From CALBPI01 sp038521865 (GTDB lineage Bacteria > Pseudomonadota > Gammaproteobacteria > Steroidobacterales > Woeseiaceae), in contig JBCBKO010000002.1 of assembly GCA_038521865.1 (NCBI GenBank), positions 310,001 to 374,000 on the forward strand: a stretch of 64,000 nucleotides of DNA, in the 5' to 3' direction. This document shows positions 26,557-34,758 of the stretch, piece by piece; positions within the stretch are counted from its first letter, which is position 1; each line of letters starts with the position of its first letter. The notes beneath the pieces were generated by a model. It was given only the letters and a program-made list of their open reading frames with translations, searched no databases and was not told where the DNA came from. Both the position numbers and the translations under genes were made by a program.

Positions 26557-28647
26557 CTAGAAGTTCGCGCTAAACTGCAATCCGATTGTGCGTGGCTGAT
26601 AACGAAGTGCCGGGCCCGTAGGGCCAAATGAGAACGGCCCAATAGCGCCATCTTCGTCGGTCAGGTTGTCAGCGAACAGGTACGCCGACCATATCTCGCC
26701 TTCCAACCCCAGTCTTAGATCTACACGTGTGGTCTTGTCCGAATCAGGAGCAAAGTTAACCGTGTCAGAACGTGCTGAGGCGAATTGCGCTCCGCCGTAG
26801 GCGAAGCCCTGCAAGTTCGAAATGCCGACCGGCCAACGATAGGTCCCCGATGCAGACAGCGTAACTTCCGGCACGTTGGGGATTTCAGTGCCATCTGCAA
26901 TGTTCACGCCACTGACAGCTTCCGTAAAGGTTGCGTCAGTAAAACTCCCTGCAAACTTGAGTTGCAGATTTTCAACCGGCAGCAACGTCAAACCAAGCTC
27001 GACCCCTTTGGTCTCTGCGGTCCCGCCATTGACCAGCCCTCTTACTGGTGGGTTGACGACGACCAATACCTGAATATCTTCCCAGTCGTTGTAGAAGACA
27101 GCCGCTTCAAGTTGCGCACGCCCGTCAAGGAAAGTGCCCTTAGTACCAATCTCATAGCTCCACATTTCCTCGGGATCAATACCGCTCGGCACTTGCACAC
27201 CAAATATCGCGGCCTGGAGGAGCGTAATCACTGGCTGGCTTTGTCCTGTTCGGAATCCTTTCGCAACGTTTCCGTAGATTAGCCAGTCGTCATTGGCTCG
27301 ATAGGACACATTCAATCGCGGGTTTGTTGAATCGAACGTCTGATCAACCGTCCCAGTGAATGTCGGATCGAGCATCTGGATAAATGCCAGAGTTGCCGGA
27401 TCGACCGGCTCAGAATTGAATGCATCGTCTTGGAAATAACGAAGGCCAAGGGTTACATCCATACGGTCGTCAAGCACCGTCCAGGTTGTCTCGCCGAACA
27501 CCGCGAACGAATCGCTCTCGAACCTCTGATTCTGAATAAACATAAAGTCCGGGATATCCGTAAACGAATCTTGCTCCATCGTTCGATAGATAAACCCAGC
27601 CGTCCAGCGGAAGTTGCTGTCGCTATTGGAAGTGAGTCGCACCTCTTGACTGAACGTTTCCGACTCTACCGGATTGAAGAACACGGAAGGGCCAATAAAC
27701 GTTGTCCGATCTTCGCTGTAGTCCATAAATGACGACGCGCTGACCAGATCAAAAGCGCCAAAGCTGTAACGAATATTAGCGCTAAATACATCATATTCGA
27801 CATCGATGCTTGGGACTGGATCGACGGACGTGCGATCATCAAGCGACAGCGTGTCACCGATAGTTTCTTGTTCGGCATGCCATGCCGACAACACTATATC
27901 GAGGTTATCATTCGGCATAAATCGGAACTTGCCGCGGAAATTAGTGATATCCCGCTCATTCTGGTCGCTCGCACCACTTGCGGTGTTGTCGACCCAGCCA
28001 CCGTAGTCCTCGAAAGTCGCTACCAACCGGAACCCGGCTCTGCCCTCGCTGATGGGTACGTTAACCATGCCTTTGTACGCAGAGTTAGCGTCTCCATCGG
28101 CCGTGCTACTGCCTGAGAGATCAAAGCCTGCAGCGAACTCGTCGAGATCAGGATCGTGAGTGATTATTCGGATCGTGCCCCCGATAGATCCGTCACCATA
28201 TAGTGTGCCCTGCGGACCGCGCAGAATCTCTACACGCTGCACATCGTACATGCGAACGTCGGGAACGCGACTCAGACCAATATAGGAAAACGGGAGCTCA
28301 TCTAAGTAATAGCCGACCGGAGAGTTACCCGCGACGGAATTGATGCCGCGAATCTGGATGTTTTGCGTGCCGGACTGCCCATCGACAATACCGATGCCCG
28401 GTGCGGTTTGAAGGAAGTCGGCAAGACTGTCGGCACCGGCGTCAAAAAGCGCCGCATCCGTGAACGCGGAGATGGCGATGGGTACGTCCATTAAGGCCTC
28501 TTCACGTTTCTGCGCGGTCACGACGATTTGCTCAATCACGAAGCCATCATCTTCATCGTCTTGGGCATATACCCCCAACGGATACCAGCTCATTAGGGCC
28601 ATGACGACCGCGAACCGGTGCGTCCACTTGGATTTGGAAAAGTTCAT
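26557..28647 (-). CDS. TonB-dependent outer-membrane receptor
   Basis: A 696-residue gated channel. After the signal peptide comes the TonB box (IEQIVVTAQKREE), then the plug domain (DVPIAISAFTDAAL; GIGIVDGQSGTQNIQIRGIN) and a 22-strand barrel ending QFSANF with terminal Phe. The gene begins with ATG 28647 behind GGGGGATG. It heads the operon receptor-transporter-DUF885-oxidase-hydrolase/M3-OsmC. The type resembles the large IVVTAQKREE receptors of marine gammaproteobacteria that take up organic molecules rather than only iron. The AraC-type regulator lies just upstream. The ligand is unknown. Confidence 0.93.
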   Translation of the reverse strand: MNFSKSKWTHRFAVVMALMSWYPLGVYAQDDEDDGFVIEQIVVTAQKREEALMDVPIAISAFTDAALFDAGADSLADFLQTAPGIGIVDGQSGTQNIQIRGINSVAGNSPVGYYLDELPFSYIGLSRVPDVRMYDVQRVEILRGPQGTLYGDGSIGGTIRIITHDPDLDEFAAGFDLSGSSTADGDANSAYKGMVNVPISEGRAGFRLVATFEDYGGWVDNTASGASDQNERDITNFRGKFRFMPNDNLDIVLSAWHAEQETIGDTLSLDDRTSVDPVPSIDVEYDVFSANIRYSFGAFDLVSASSFMDYSEDRTTFIGPSVFFNPVESETFSQEVRLTSNSDSNFRWTAGFIYRTMEQDSFTDIPDFMFIQNQRFESDSFAVFGETTWTVLDDRMDVTLGLRYFQDDAFNSEPVDPATLAFIQMLDPTFTGTVDQTFDSTNPRLNVSYRANDDWLIYGNVAKGFRTGQSQPVITLLQAAIFGVQVPSGIDPEEMWSYEIGTKGTFLDGRAQLEAAVFYNDWEDIQVLVVVNPPVRGLVNGGTAETKGVELGLTLLPVENLQLKFAGSFTDATFTEAVSGVNIADGTEIPNVPEVTLSASGTYRWPVGISNLQGFAYGGAQFASARSDTVNFAPDSDKTTRVDLRLGLEGEIWSAYLFADNLTDEDGAIGPFSFGPTGPALRYQPRTIGLQFSANF

Positions 28648-28749
28648 GACATCCCCCTGTCACAGAATTGACTTTTCCCGAGTCTCGCATTGACCAGCGC
28701 CCGGATACCGGTTTCGCGTCACTTCAGGAAGGGCTAACGTCATTCTCAG

Positions 28750-29832
28750 CTAGGAACGGACATCAGACGGTAGAATTCCAAAGCGAACTTTGAATGCTTT
28801 CGAGAAACTACTGGCATCCCGATAGCCGGCTTCATCAGCCGCTAGAGCAATGGAGACACCCGACTCCTTGAGTAAATCGAAAGCCAGGGTCAACCGACGC
28901 TCCCGATGGTAGGTGCCCACTGTCATGCCGAATACGTGTTTGAAACCGATCGCAAGCTTGTTCCGGTTTACGCCCACAGAGCGCGCCAACTCCTCGAGAG
29001 TTGGTGCGCGTCGGCTGTCGTCCAGAATCTGTTGCGCACGATGCATACAGGATACGTCGTATTTCGAGAGCTTTATGCCTGAATCACTAAGCTGTTCTGG
29101 CTGACGCAGCCGATCAACCGCCAAACATACAAGCTCGACGGCTTTCGCGCGCAGGTATATGTGCCGAACCGATTCATGAACCAATGGGCGAAGCAGCGCG
29201 TTGGCCACGCTCATCATCTCTGCCGTGAGTTCGCCAGCAAACCAGAACTCGCTGGTTTCGTCGCCCTCCTGAAACTGACGCAGTTCATTTGGCAGGCTAT
29301 CGCTGGATATCTTCAACTCCTCCGCAATGAACGACGGTCGACAAGCTATTCCGACTGTCCGCCAGCTGTCGCCAATCACTTGGCGTGTACCGCATGGACC
29401 GCTTTGAGATGCCGACAATAGGAAACTATGTCCGCCCACAGTCCGCTCGGTGCCATCGGGCAGCGTTTCTCGACTGAGTCCTTCAAGTCGAAAATGAAGG
29501 AATAACCACCCGCGCATGTCGAGATCCCAGCGTTGTTGAGCAACGTTTTCCGGGATATCGTGCATATCGGATCGCGCCAAAAGCAGATCGTCCGATAAGC
29601 TGTTTATCTTGTGGGTCCCTTGCGGCAGTGGCACGTCGCCGTGTTCCGAATCGGGCTCGACGACGCGATACCCCTTACCCGGCAGATACAGCTGGGACAG
29701 TCCTCGCCTGTGCGCATCAGCAGCGTCAAGCATGTTATCTATCGTAAACTTGACGCGCTCTTCGGGCGGCTTTTCGGAATCTGACTTGCTCACAATAGCG
29801 ACCATCCTCCAAGCCGATTCGCGTTCGGTCAA
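28750..29832 (-). CDS. AraC-family transcriptional regulator
   Basis: A 360-residue regulator. The C-terminal about 100 residues hold the double helix-turn-helix: APTLEELARSVGVNRNKLAIGFK and SIALAADEAGYRDASSFSKAF, ending in the family signature FGILPSDVRS. The N-terminal domain resembles PchR-type ligand-binding domains (DDLLLARSDMHD). TTG 29832 overlaps the dipeptidase stop by 4 nt; a Met at residue 10 is an alternative start, but its GGAGG touches the ATG directly. It sits upstream of the TonB receptor on the same strand and is the likely activator of that operon. Confidence 0.88.
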   Translation of the reverse strand: MTERESAWRMVAIVSKSDSEKPPEERVKFTIDNMLDAADAHRRGLSQLYLPGKGYRVVEPDSEHGDVPLPQGTHKINSLSDDLLLARSDMHDIPENVAQQRWDLDMRGWLFLHFRLEGLSRETLPDGTERTVGGHSFLLSASQSGPCGTRQVIGDSWRTVGIACRPSFIAEELKISSDSLPNELRQFQEGDETSEFWFAGELTAEMMSVANALLRPLVHESVRHIYLRAKAVELVCLAVDRLRQPEQLSDSGIKLSKYDVSCMHRAQQILDDSRRAPTLEELARSVGVNRNKLAIGFKHVFGMTVGTYHRERRLTLAFDLLKESGVSIALAADEAGYRDASSFSKAFKVRFGILPSDVRS

Positions 29833-30845
29833 GGCACGCCGGACCTTTCCGAGACTGTTTTCGCTACTCTCAGCCAGTTTTCGCCCAATATTTGGCGCAG
29901 GTCGGCCGTAGAGTAGCCCATCTCCAGCAGCTTCGCGGTGACGGGTAGTAGTGTACGAGGCGGGGCAAACCGTGCACTAAACTGAGACGCCATTTCCTCG
30001 CCAAAGGACGATTTAGCCTTTTCGATGAAGTCATAGACTTCCTGTTTGTCAAAGACGTAGTCCAATGCAATACCGACGTGCTCAGGACCAACCAGACTTA
30101 CGACGTAGTCAATGTGCCGGACCAACATTTCCGCATAGTCTTCCCCATCTCCGAGGAAATCGCCCACCCCGTTGATGCCGACTACGCCTTCCGTGCCTGC
30201 GCACGCACGAATGAGGGAATCTGGAATATTGCGTACGTGCTCATGAACGCCGTTCGGGTTGGAGTGCGAAAATATTATTGGGTTGTCTGCCTCAGCGATT
30301 ACCTGGGCAGCGGTTTCGTGGCCAGAATGCGAACAACACACGATCATGCCAACTCGGCGCATCTCTTTGAGAATGCACTGACCGTGCTTGGTGAGACCGA
30401 TGTCTTCATCAAGGCACCCACCACCGGCGCGATTATTTCGGTTGTAGGCAATGAGCATCCACAAAACGCCACGGGACCGTAGTGCCTCAATCCGAGAAAG
30501 ATCACCGTCGTCCAGCAGGCCCATGCCTTCAACATCGAACGCTACAGCGAGCTTGTCTGAATTTTTCGCCGCGGCAATGTCTTCCACGTCCAGTACTAGA
30601 CTATATTCGTCTGATCTTGCCGAAAGCCAGGAATGGAAGGAGTCCAGCATTGCAAAATGCGAGTCTGGACTCGTCATGTCCATACCGACATTCAGCGTCA
30701 CTACATCGACTCCAGCACTTCGGACCTCCTCAAGTTGCGGTAAGAATGTGGCGTCGTGTGGGCGCAGCGGCATGCAGCTGTGGTTGTCCCAAACCAAACT
30801 TTCATCAAGGAGTTGGCTGGCCCGAATCGTTAGGTCCCGCGCCAC
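29829..30845 (-). CDS. Peptidase family M19 (membrane-dipeptidase-like)
   Basis: A 338-residue TIM-barrel dipeptidase relative. Metal ligands seen: His in WDNHSCMPLRP, Glu in AFDVEGMGLL, His in CCSHSGHETA and His in FSHSNPNGVHEH. The usual DxHxD start is changed: the second Asp position is Cys. The same WDNH-CMPLRP form may define an M19 subgroup, but I cannot check. No signal peptide, so cytoplasmic. GTG 30845 begins on the last base of the preceding stop. It probably splits a dipeptide product, perhaps one with a D or modified residue. Confidence 0.86.
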   Translation of the reverse strand: MARDLTIRASQLLDESLVWDNHSCMPLRPHDATFLPQLEEVRSAGVDVVTLNVGMDMTSPDSHFAMLDSFHSWLSARSDEYSLVLDVEDIAAAKNSDKLAVAFDVEGMGLLDDGDLSRIEALRSRGVLWMLIAYNRNNRAGGGCLDEDIGLTKHGQCILKEMRRVGMIVCCSHSGHETAAQVIAEADNPIIFSHSNPNGVHEHVRNIPDSLIRACAGTEGVVGINGVGDFLGDGEDYAEMLVRHIDYVVSLVGPEHVGIALDYVFDKQEVYDFIEKAKSSFGEEMASQFSARFAPPRTLLPVTAKLLEMGYSTADLRQILGENWLRVAKTVSERSGVP

Positions 30846-31606
30846 TAGAAAGACCTCGAATCAAGAAATGCTCGGATATGGGGGACCAAAATTTCGGGCT
30901 TTAGAGCAACGTCATGGCCGACGCCATCAATAACTTCAACATTCCAGCCCATTTCTTCCAATCGGCCACGATTGGCCTTGAGGATCGTCGCATTAAGTAT
31001 CTCTTCGCTACCGGCGTCCGTATCTCCTTCTGCTCCGACAAAAGCGAGCCGAGGACAGCTCACAGCTTTGGCCACGGTTTCTTCCGGCCAGTCCTGAACA
31101 CTCTTGTAGAAAGTGGACCACTGTGCATACTGCGCCGGGGAGCGAAGCACAATCTGCACGGCTTTAGGGGGATCATCGATTTGCTCAAGACTTGCTCTTA
31201 GCGCAACGTCGTATTGCGCCCCGAGCGGCGGCCAGCCTCCCACAACGAGTGCATCAAACCGATCATCACGAGAGATCATCTGCAATCCAACTGCAGCACC
31301 CCACGAGTACCCCCAGTAAATACAGTGTTCAAACCCGGCTGTGTCCATGACACTGAAAAGGTCACGGCAAACACGGTCAGCGGTGAGTTCATTGGGTGCG
31401 ATATCGACACTTCGACCGATGCTTGGATAGTCAACCAGCAATACCCGGAAGCGGTCTGTCAGCTGATCCAGATACGACGACCGAATGGCGCCCGCGGCTT
31501 CGCCGAAAATTTCAGCGTGCGTAGCCATGATCGGGAAACTGAGCAGTAACGGTTCTCCGTCGCCATGTAATTCAAAGTAGACACCTGACTGAGTATCAAT
31601 CGGCAT
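30845..31606 (-). CDS. Alpha/beta hydrolase
   Basis: A 253-residue soluble hydrolase. The elbow motif is WGYSWGAAVGLQ (Ser in GxSxG), the acid probably lies in FVGAEGDTDAGSEE and the base in VIDGVGHDVALKPE. The start ATG 31606 follows AAGGAGGGG at a good distance; the frame extends ten codons further without an SD. First gene of the hydrolase-dipeptidase-AraC operon, sharing a 200-nt divergent region with the dehydrogenase gene. Could act as an aminopeptidase-like or ester-cleaving enzyme; undetermined. Confidence 0.82.
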   Translation of the reverse strand: MPIDTQSGVYFELHGDGEPLLLSFPIMATHAEIFGEAAGAIRSSYLDQLTDRFRVLLVDYPSIGRSVDIAPNELTADRVCRDLFSVMDTAGFEHCIYWGYSWGAAVGLQMISRDDRFDALVVGGWPPLGAQYDVALRASLEQIDDPPKAVQIVLRSPAQYAQWSTFYKSVQDWPEETVAKAVSCPRLAFVGAEGDTDAGSEEILNATILKANRGRLEEMGWNVEVIDGVGHDVALKPEILVPHIRAFLDSRSF

Positions 31607-31806
31607 GCGGACCCCTCCTTTGCGAGTCAGCATCACATTCCGGCACGCTCTGTGGGCGGTTGGTAGTCACTCAATTCGGGGGCGGCGTCACTTCCGATCA
31701 AACAAGTATAGGGGTTTCGGCGCCTCGCTGTTAAGTTCGACTAATCAGCGCCAGTGCGCGCCAAAACGCACAGGAAATTTTGCCGTCGCTCAGGGAGTCT
31801 ACGCGC

Positions 31807-32826
31807 GTGCTCTTTGCCGACGAAGAGTTTGATCACGAAACAGTTACGTTCGGACGCGATGAGAAGCGCGGCCTCAACGCGATTGTCGCGATCCATAATC
31901 GTAGCCGCGGACCAGCGATCGGCGGATGTCGAATGATGGCTTATCCTGATGAGACGAGTGCGCTTACCGATGTACTCAGGCTGTCTAGAGGTATGACCTA
32001 TAAGTGTGCCATCGCAGATATTCCGTTCGGCGGCGGTAAAGCCGTCATCATCGGCGACCCGAGCACCCAAAAAACCCGTGACCTTCTGCATGCGATGGGC
32101 GACTTTGTCGAACAGCTAGGAGGCCGTTACATCACGTCATTCGATTCGGGAACGTCGCTCGAAGACATAAGAGTTATCAGCGAACGCACCGACCATGTGG
32201 GCGGCATTCAGCCCGGTTCTGGCAACGTCTCGTCGTCAACAGCTTATGGTGTATTCGTTTGTATGCAAGAAGCCGTTCGCTTACGACTGGGAGCAGAGAG
32301 CCTGGATGGGCTCGTCATAGCGATCCAGGGCGCCGGAAATGTAGGTTCGCGCTTAGCCAAGCTTGTCGCGAAAGACGGCGGCCATATCGTTGTCGCGCAC
32401 ATCGACGAGTCTCAAGCCAGGAAGGTCGCCTCTGAAACCGGCGGCGACTATGCACAAAACAATAGGATCCTCGAAACCGACAGCGACGTGTTTGCGCCTT
32501 GTGCGCTCGGCGGTATCCTCACCGAGGAAACCGCCTGGAACTTGTCCTCCCCCGTTAGCTGCGGCGGCGCCAACAACCAGCTGAGCGAAGATGCTGTCGC
32601 AGACGCGCTCAAGCAACGAGATATTTTTTACTGCCCTGACTATCTCGTGAACGCTGGCGGAATCATTGACTTGCACTATCAGCTCAACGAACCCTCTCGC
32701 GACCCTTTGGGACGTCACCTCGATAGCCTCGGTCAGACGCTTCGCGAATGCTACGAATACACGAAGACCCACGCTCGCAGCATGGTGCAGGCCACCAACC
32801 GAGTCGCTGAGTCCAGAATTCAGTAG
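31807..32826 (+). CDS. Leu/Phe/Val dehydrogenase family (amino-acid dehydrogenase)
   Basis: NAD-dependent oxidative deamination of a branched-chain or aromatic amino acid to its 2-oxo acid. GGCRMMAYPDE, GMTYKCAIADIPFGGGKAV (the two catalytic or substrate Lys) and FDSGTSLEDI are the N-terminal domain marks; AIQGAGNVGSRLAKLV is the NAD Rossmann motif. GTG 31807, with AGGGAG nine bases upstream, lines up with known starts (family proteins begin just before E-F-D-x-H-E); a TTG at 31780 is a longer alternative. It is the catabolic end of the island pathway and is divergent from the hydrolase operon. Confidence 0.9.
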   Translation: MLFADEEFDHETVTFGRDEKRGLNAIVAIHNRSRGPAIGGCRMMAYPDETSALTDVLRLSRGMTYKCAIADIPFGGGKAVIIGDPSTQKTRDLLHAMGDFVEQLGGRYITSFDSGTSLEDIRVISERTDHVGGIQPGSGNVSSSTAYGVFVCMQEAVRLRLGAESLDGLVIAIQGAGNVGSRLAKLVAKDGGHIVVAHIDESQARKVASETGGDYAQNNRILETDSDVFAPCALGGILTEETAWNLSSPVSCGGANNQLSEDAVADALKQRDIFYCPDYLVNAGGIIDLHYQLNEPSRDPLGRHLDSLGQTLRECYEYTKTHARSMVQATNRVAESRIQ

Positions 32827-33047
32827 TACCAATGTCGCAAACCGATACCCTCCATAAATCCATTGTTACTGAGTACTACCCTCGGGTTGATACCCAAGAC
32901 ACGTTGGTTTCGCAGATCTTTGGCAGTTTGATACGGCTGTTTTCGTCACACTCCGAAAAACCTACCTGGCCATTGGTAGCGACTATGTCAAAAACTAGCC
33001 GACTCATCTCAGCTTGAGGTGCTCATAGATCACAGTGCGATGCCACC

Positions 33048-34130
33048 ATGACACAAGACATACCCTCTTTTTTCTCTAACGATTACTTCGAGGCGCGCCA
33101 GAAATTTTTAGACGCTTGTAGCGATCGAGCGATTCAAGTCGAAGCACATGCCCATCCATGCGCCTTTGGCAGAGATGGGGAGAAGCTCTACACGGATGTG
33201 GCCCGCCTCGGACCCCCTAATCCATCAAAGGTCCTGACTCTTATCAGCGGAACGCATGGCGTTGAGGGATACTGCGGCTCGGGAGTCCAGACGGGGCTCT
33301 TGACTACGGGGTTGCTTGAAACAGTTACTGATGATCTGGGCGTAGTTCTAATCCATGCGCTCAATCCTTATGGCTTTGCTCACGATCGACGCGTCAATGA
33401 GGACAACGTCGACCTGAATAGAAACTACGCACCAGAGCGAAAACAAGATTCGTCTGATGTTTTGTATCCCGAGATTCACTCCAGTCTTGTCCCAGAGAAA
33501 TGGCACGGTCCGGAAAAAACAGTGGCCGATCAAGGGTTGGAACGCTTTATTGGCAAAAATGGCCTACGGGTGTACCAAGCGGCCGTATCAGGCGGCCAAT
33601 ATTCTTATCCGGACGGGCTGTTCTTTGGCGGACACACAGAAGCCTGGTCATGGAAGGTGCTCCGATCCGTCCTTGCGCCTCATGCGGGACAAGCAGATCT
33701 CGTGAGTGTCATTGACTTTCATACGGGTCTCGGGCCCCACGGCTATGGCGAGCTCATCGCTACGGGGATGGGAAGTCATCTTGACCGCGCAATGGAATGG
33801 TACAACGGTGAAGTTACCAGTCCGAGCGCCGGAACTTCGACCTCTGCCGAGATCACAGGTACTCTGGGGCACGGCATACCCGAGGTGTTGTCGGGCTCGG
33901 AGGTCGTCTTCATCGCACTAGAATATGGCACCTACGACATTCAAAGAGTGTTAGAAGCTGTTCGCGCTGATAACTGGTTGTATCAGAAAGGGAATGTCGA
34001 GAGCAATTTAGGCAGAGCAATAAAGAAAGAAATCAAGAATACATTTTATCCCAACCAGGAGGACTGGAAAGTCCTTGTTTGGACCCGCGCTGTTGAAGTT
34101 ATTCAGATGAATATTGAGAGGCTCGGCTAG
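33048..34130 (+). CDS. DUF2817 family, M14-like carboxypeptidase
   Basis: A 360-residue relative of zinc carboxypeptidases. Expected metal and substrate residues: GTHGVEGYCGS (His, Glu), NEDNVDLNRNY (Asn-Arg pair), DFHTGLGPHGYGE (His) and the likely catalytic Glu in FIALEYGT. No signal peptide, so it acts in the cytoplasm. It lies 221 nt after the dehydrogenase gene on the same strand; the gap has no convincing gene. It fits as a carboxypeptidase or deacylase acting on the imported peptide. Confidence 0.84.
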   Translation: MTQDIPSFFSNDYFEARQKFLDACSDRAIQVEAHAHPCAFGRDGEKLYTDVARLGPPNPSKVLTLISGTHGVEGYCGSGVQTGLLTTGLLETVTDDLGVVLIHALNPYGFAHDRRVNEDNVDLNRNYAPERKQDSSDVLYPEIHSSLVPEKWHGPEKTVADQGLERFIGKNGLRVYQAAVSGGQYSYPDGLFFGGHTEAWSWKVLRSVLAPHAGQADLVSVIDFHTGLGPHGYGELIATGMGSHLDRAMEWYNGEVTSPSAGTSTSAEITGTLGHGIPEVLSGSEVVFIALEYGTYDIQRVLEAVRADNWLYQKGNVESNLGRAIKKEIKNTFYPNQEDWKVLVWTRAVEVIQMNIERLG

Positions 34131-34173
34131 CAATCAGCATCCGATAAAGCGCCAGCGCACTCAACCCTCAGGC

Positions 34174-34713
34174 TGACCTTACCTCCGAATCAGGCCAGAT
34201 TTTCACTAGGAACTGACATTCTCCGCCGCCTTCCTGGCGAACACCGCCGGTGGCAAACAATCGAGAGAGCTGTTGGATCGCTCCTCGTTGTAGTGCGCTC
34301 GCCATATGTCAATGATGGAGCGTGCATGGGCCACTGATTTCGAATAGTGCTGGTTCAGACGACCCTCTCGGAAGCGCCCGTTGAACGATTCCAAAAACGC
34401 ATTTTATGTGGGCTTGCCGGGCTGGATGAAGTGCAGCTTCACCGCATGGTCCTGCGACCAGAAGAACATGGCCTTGCTGGTCTGTTTCGGTTCATTGTCC
34501 ATGACGATCGTTCCCGATAGCATCATCGGGACCCTTGGCTACGCCAGCTTCTTGCGCTTTTTGGTACGCAGCTGAAGCCTTTCCTAGGTGTACACGCAGT
34601 GGGTGCGCTTGTGGTCCACCACCAGGCCTTCGCGTCTCAACATCCCGCGCCACAGCCTGCGGCCCTAGCGCCTGCGAAGCTCTGCGTCATATAGAAGGCG
34701 AACGATTCGGCAC
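34174..34713 (-). mobile_element. IS3-family remnant, inverted relative to the 16731 copy
   Basis: The right terminal repeat is recognisable (TGACCTTACCTCCGAATCAG from 34174). Transposase fragments read ESFNGRFREGRLNQH and a DNGPE-region stretch. About 200 bp between the two catalytic Asp regions is deleted, and several stops are present. The left end has decayed. It is the same IS type as the copy at 16731-17924 but on the opposite strand. Confidence 0.75.
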
Positions 34714-34758
34714 TGAGTATTGGGTCAAGATTGCCGCATGGCAAAATAGACACATCCA

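Noticed and set aside
32832..33017. Small 61-codon frame after the dehydrogenase
   Set aside because: No SD, no recognisable motif, and it is only in a short intergenic gap; left as noncoding.
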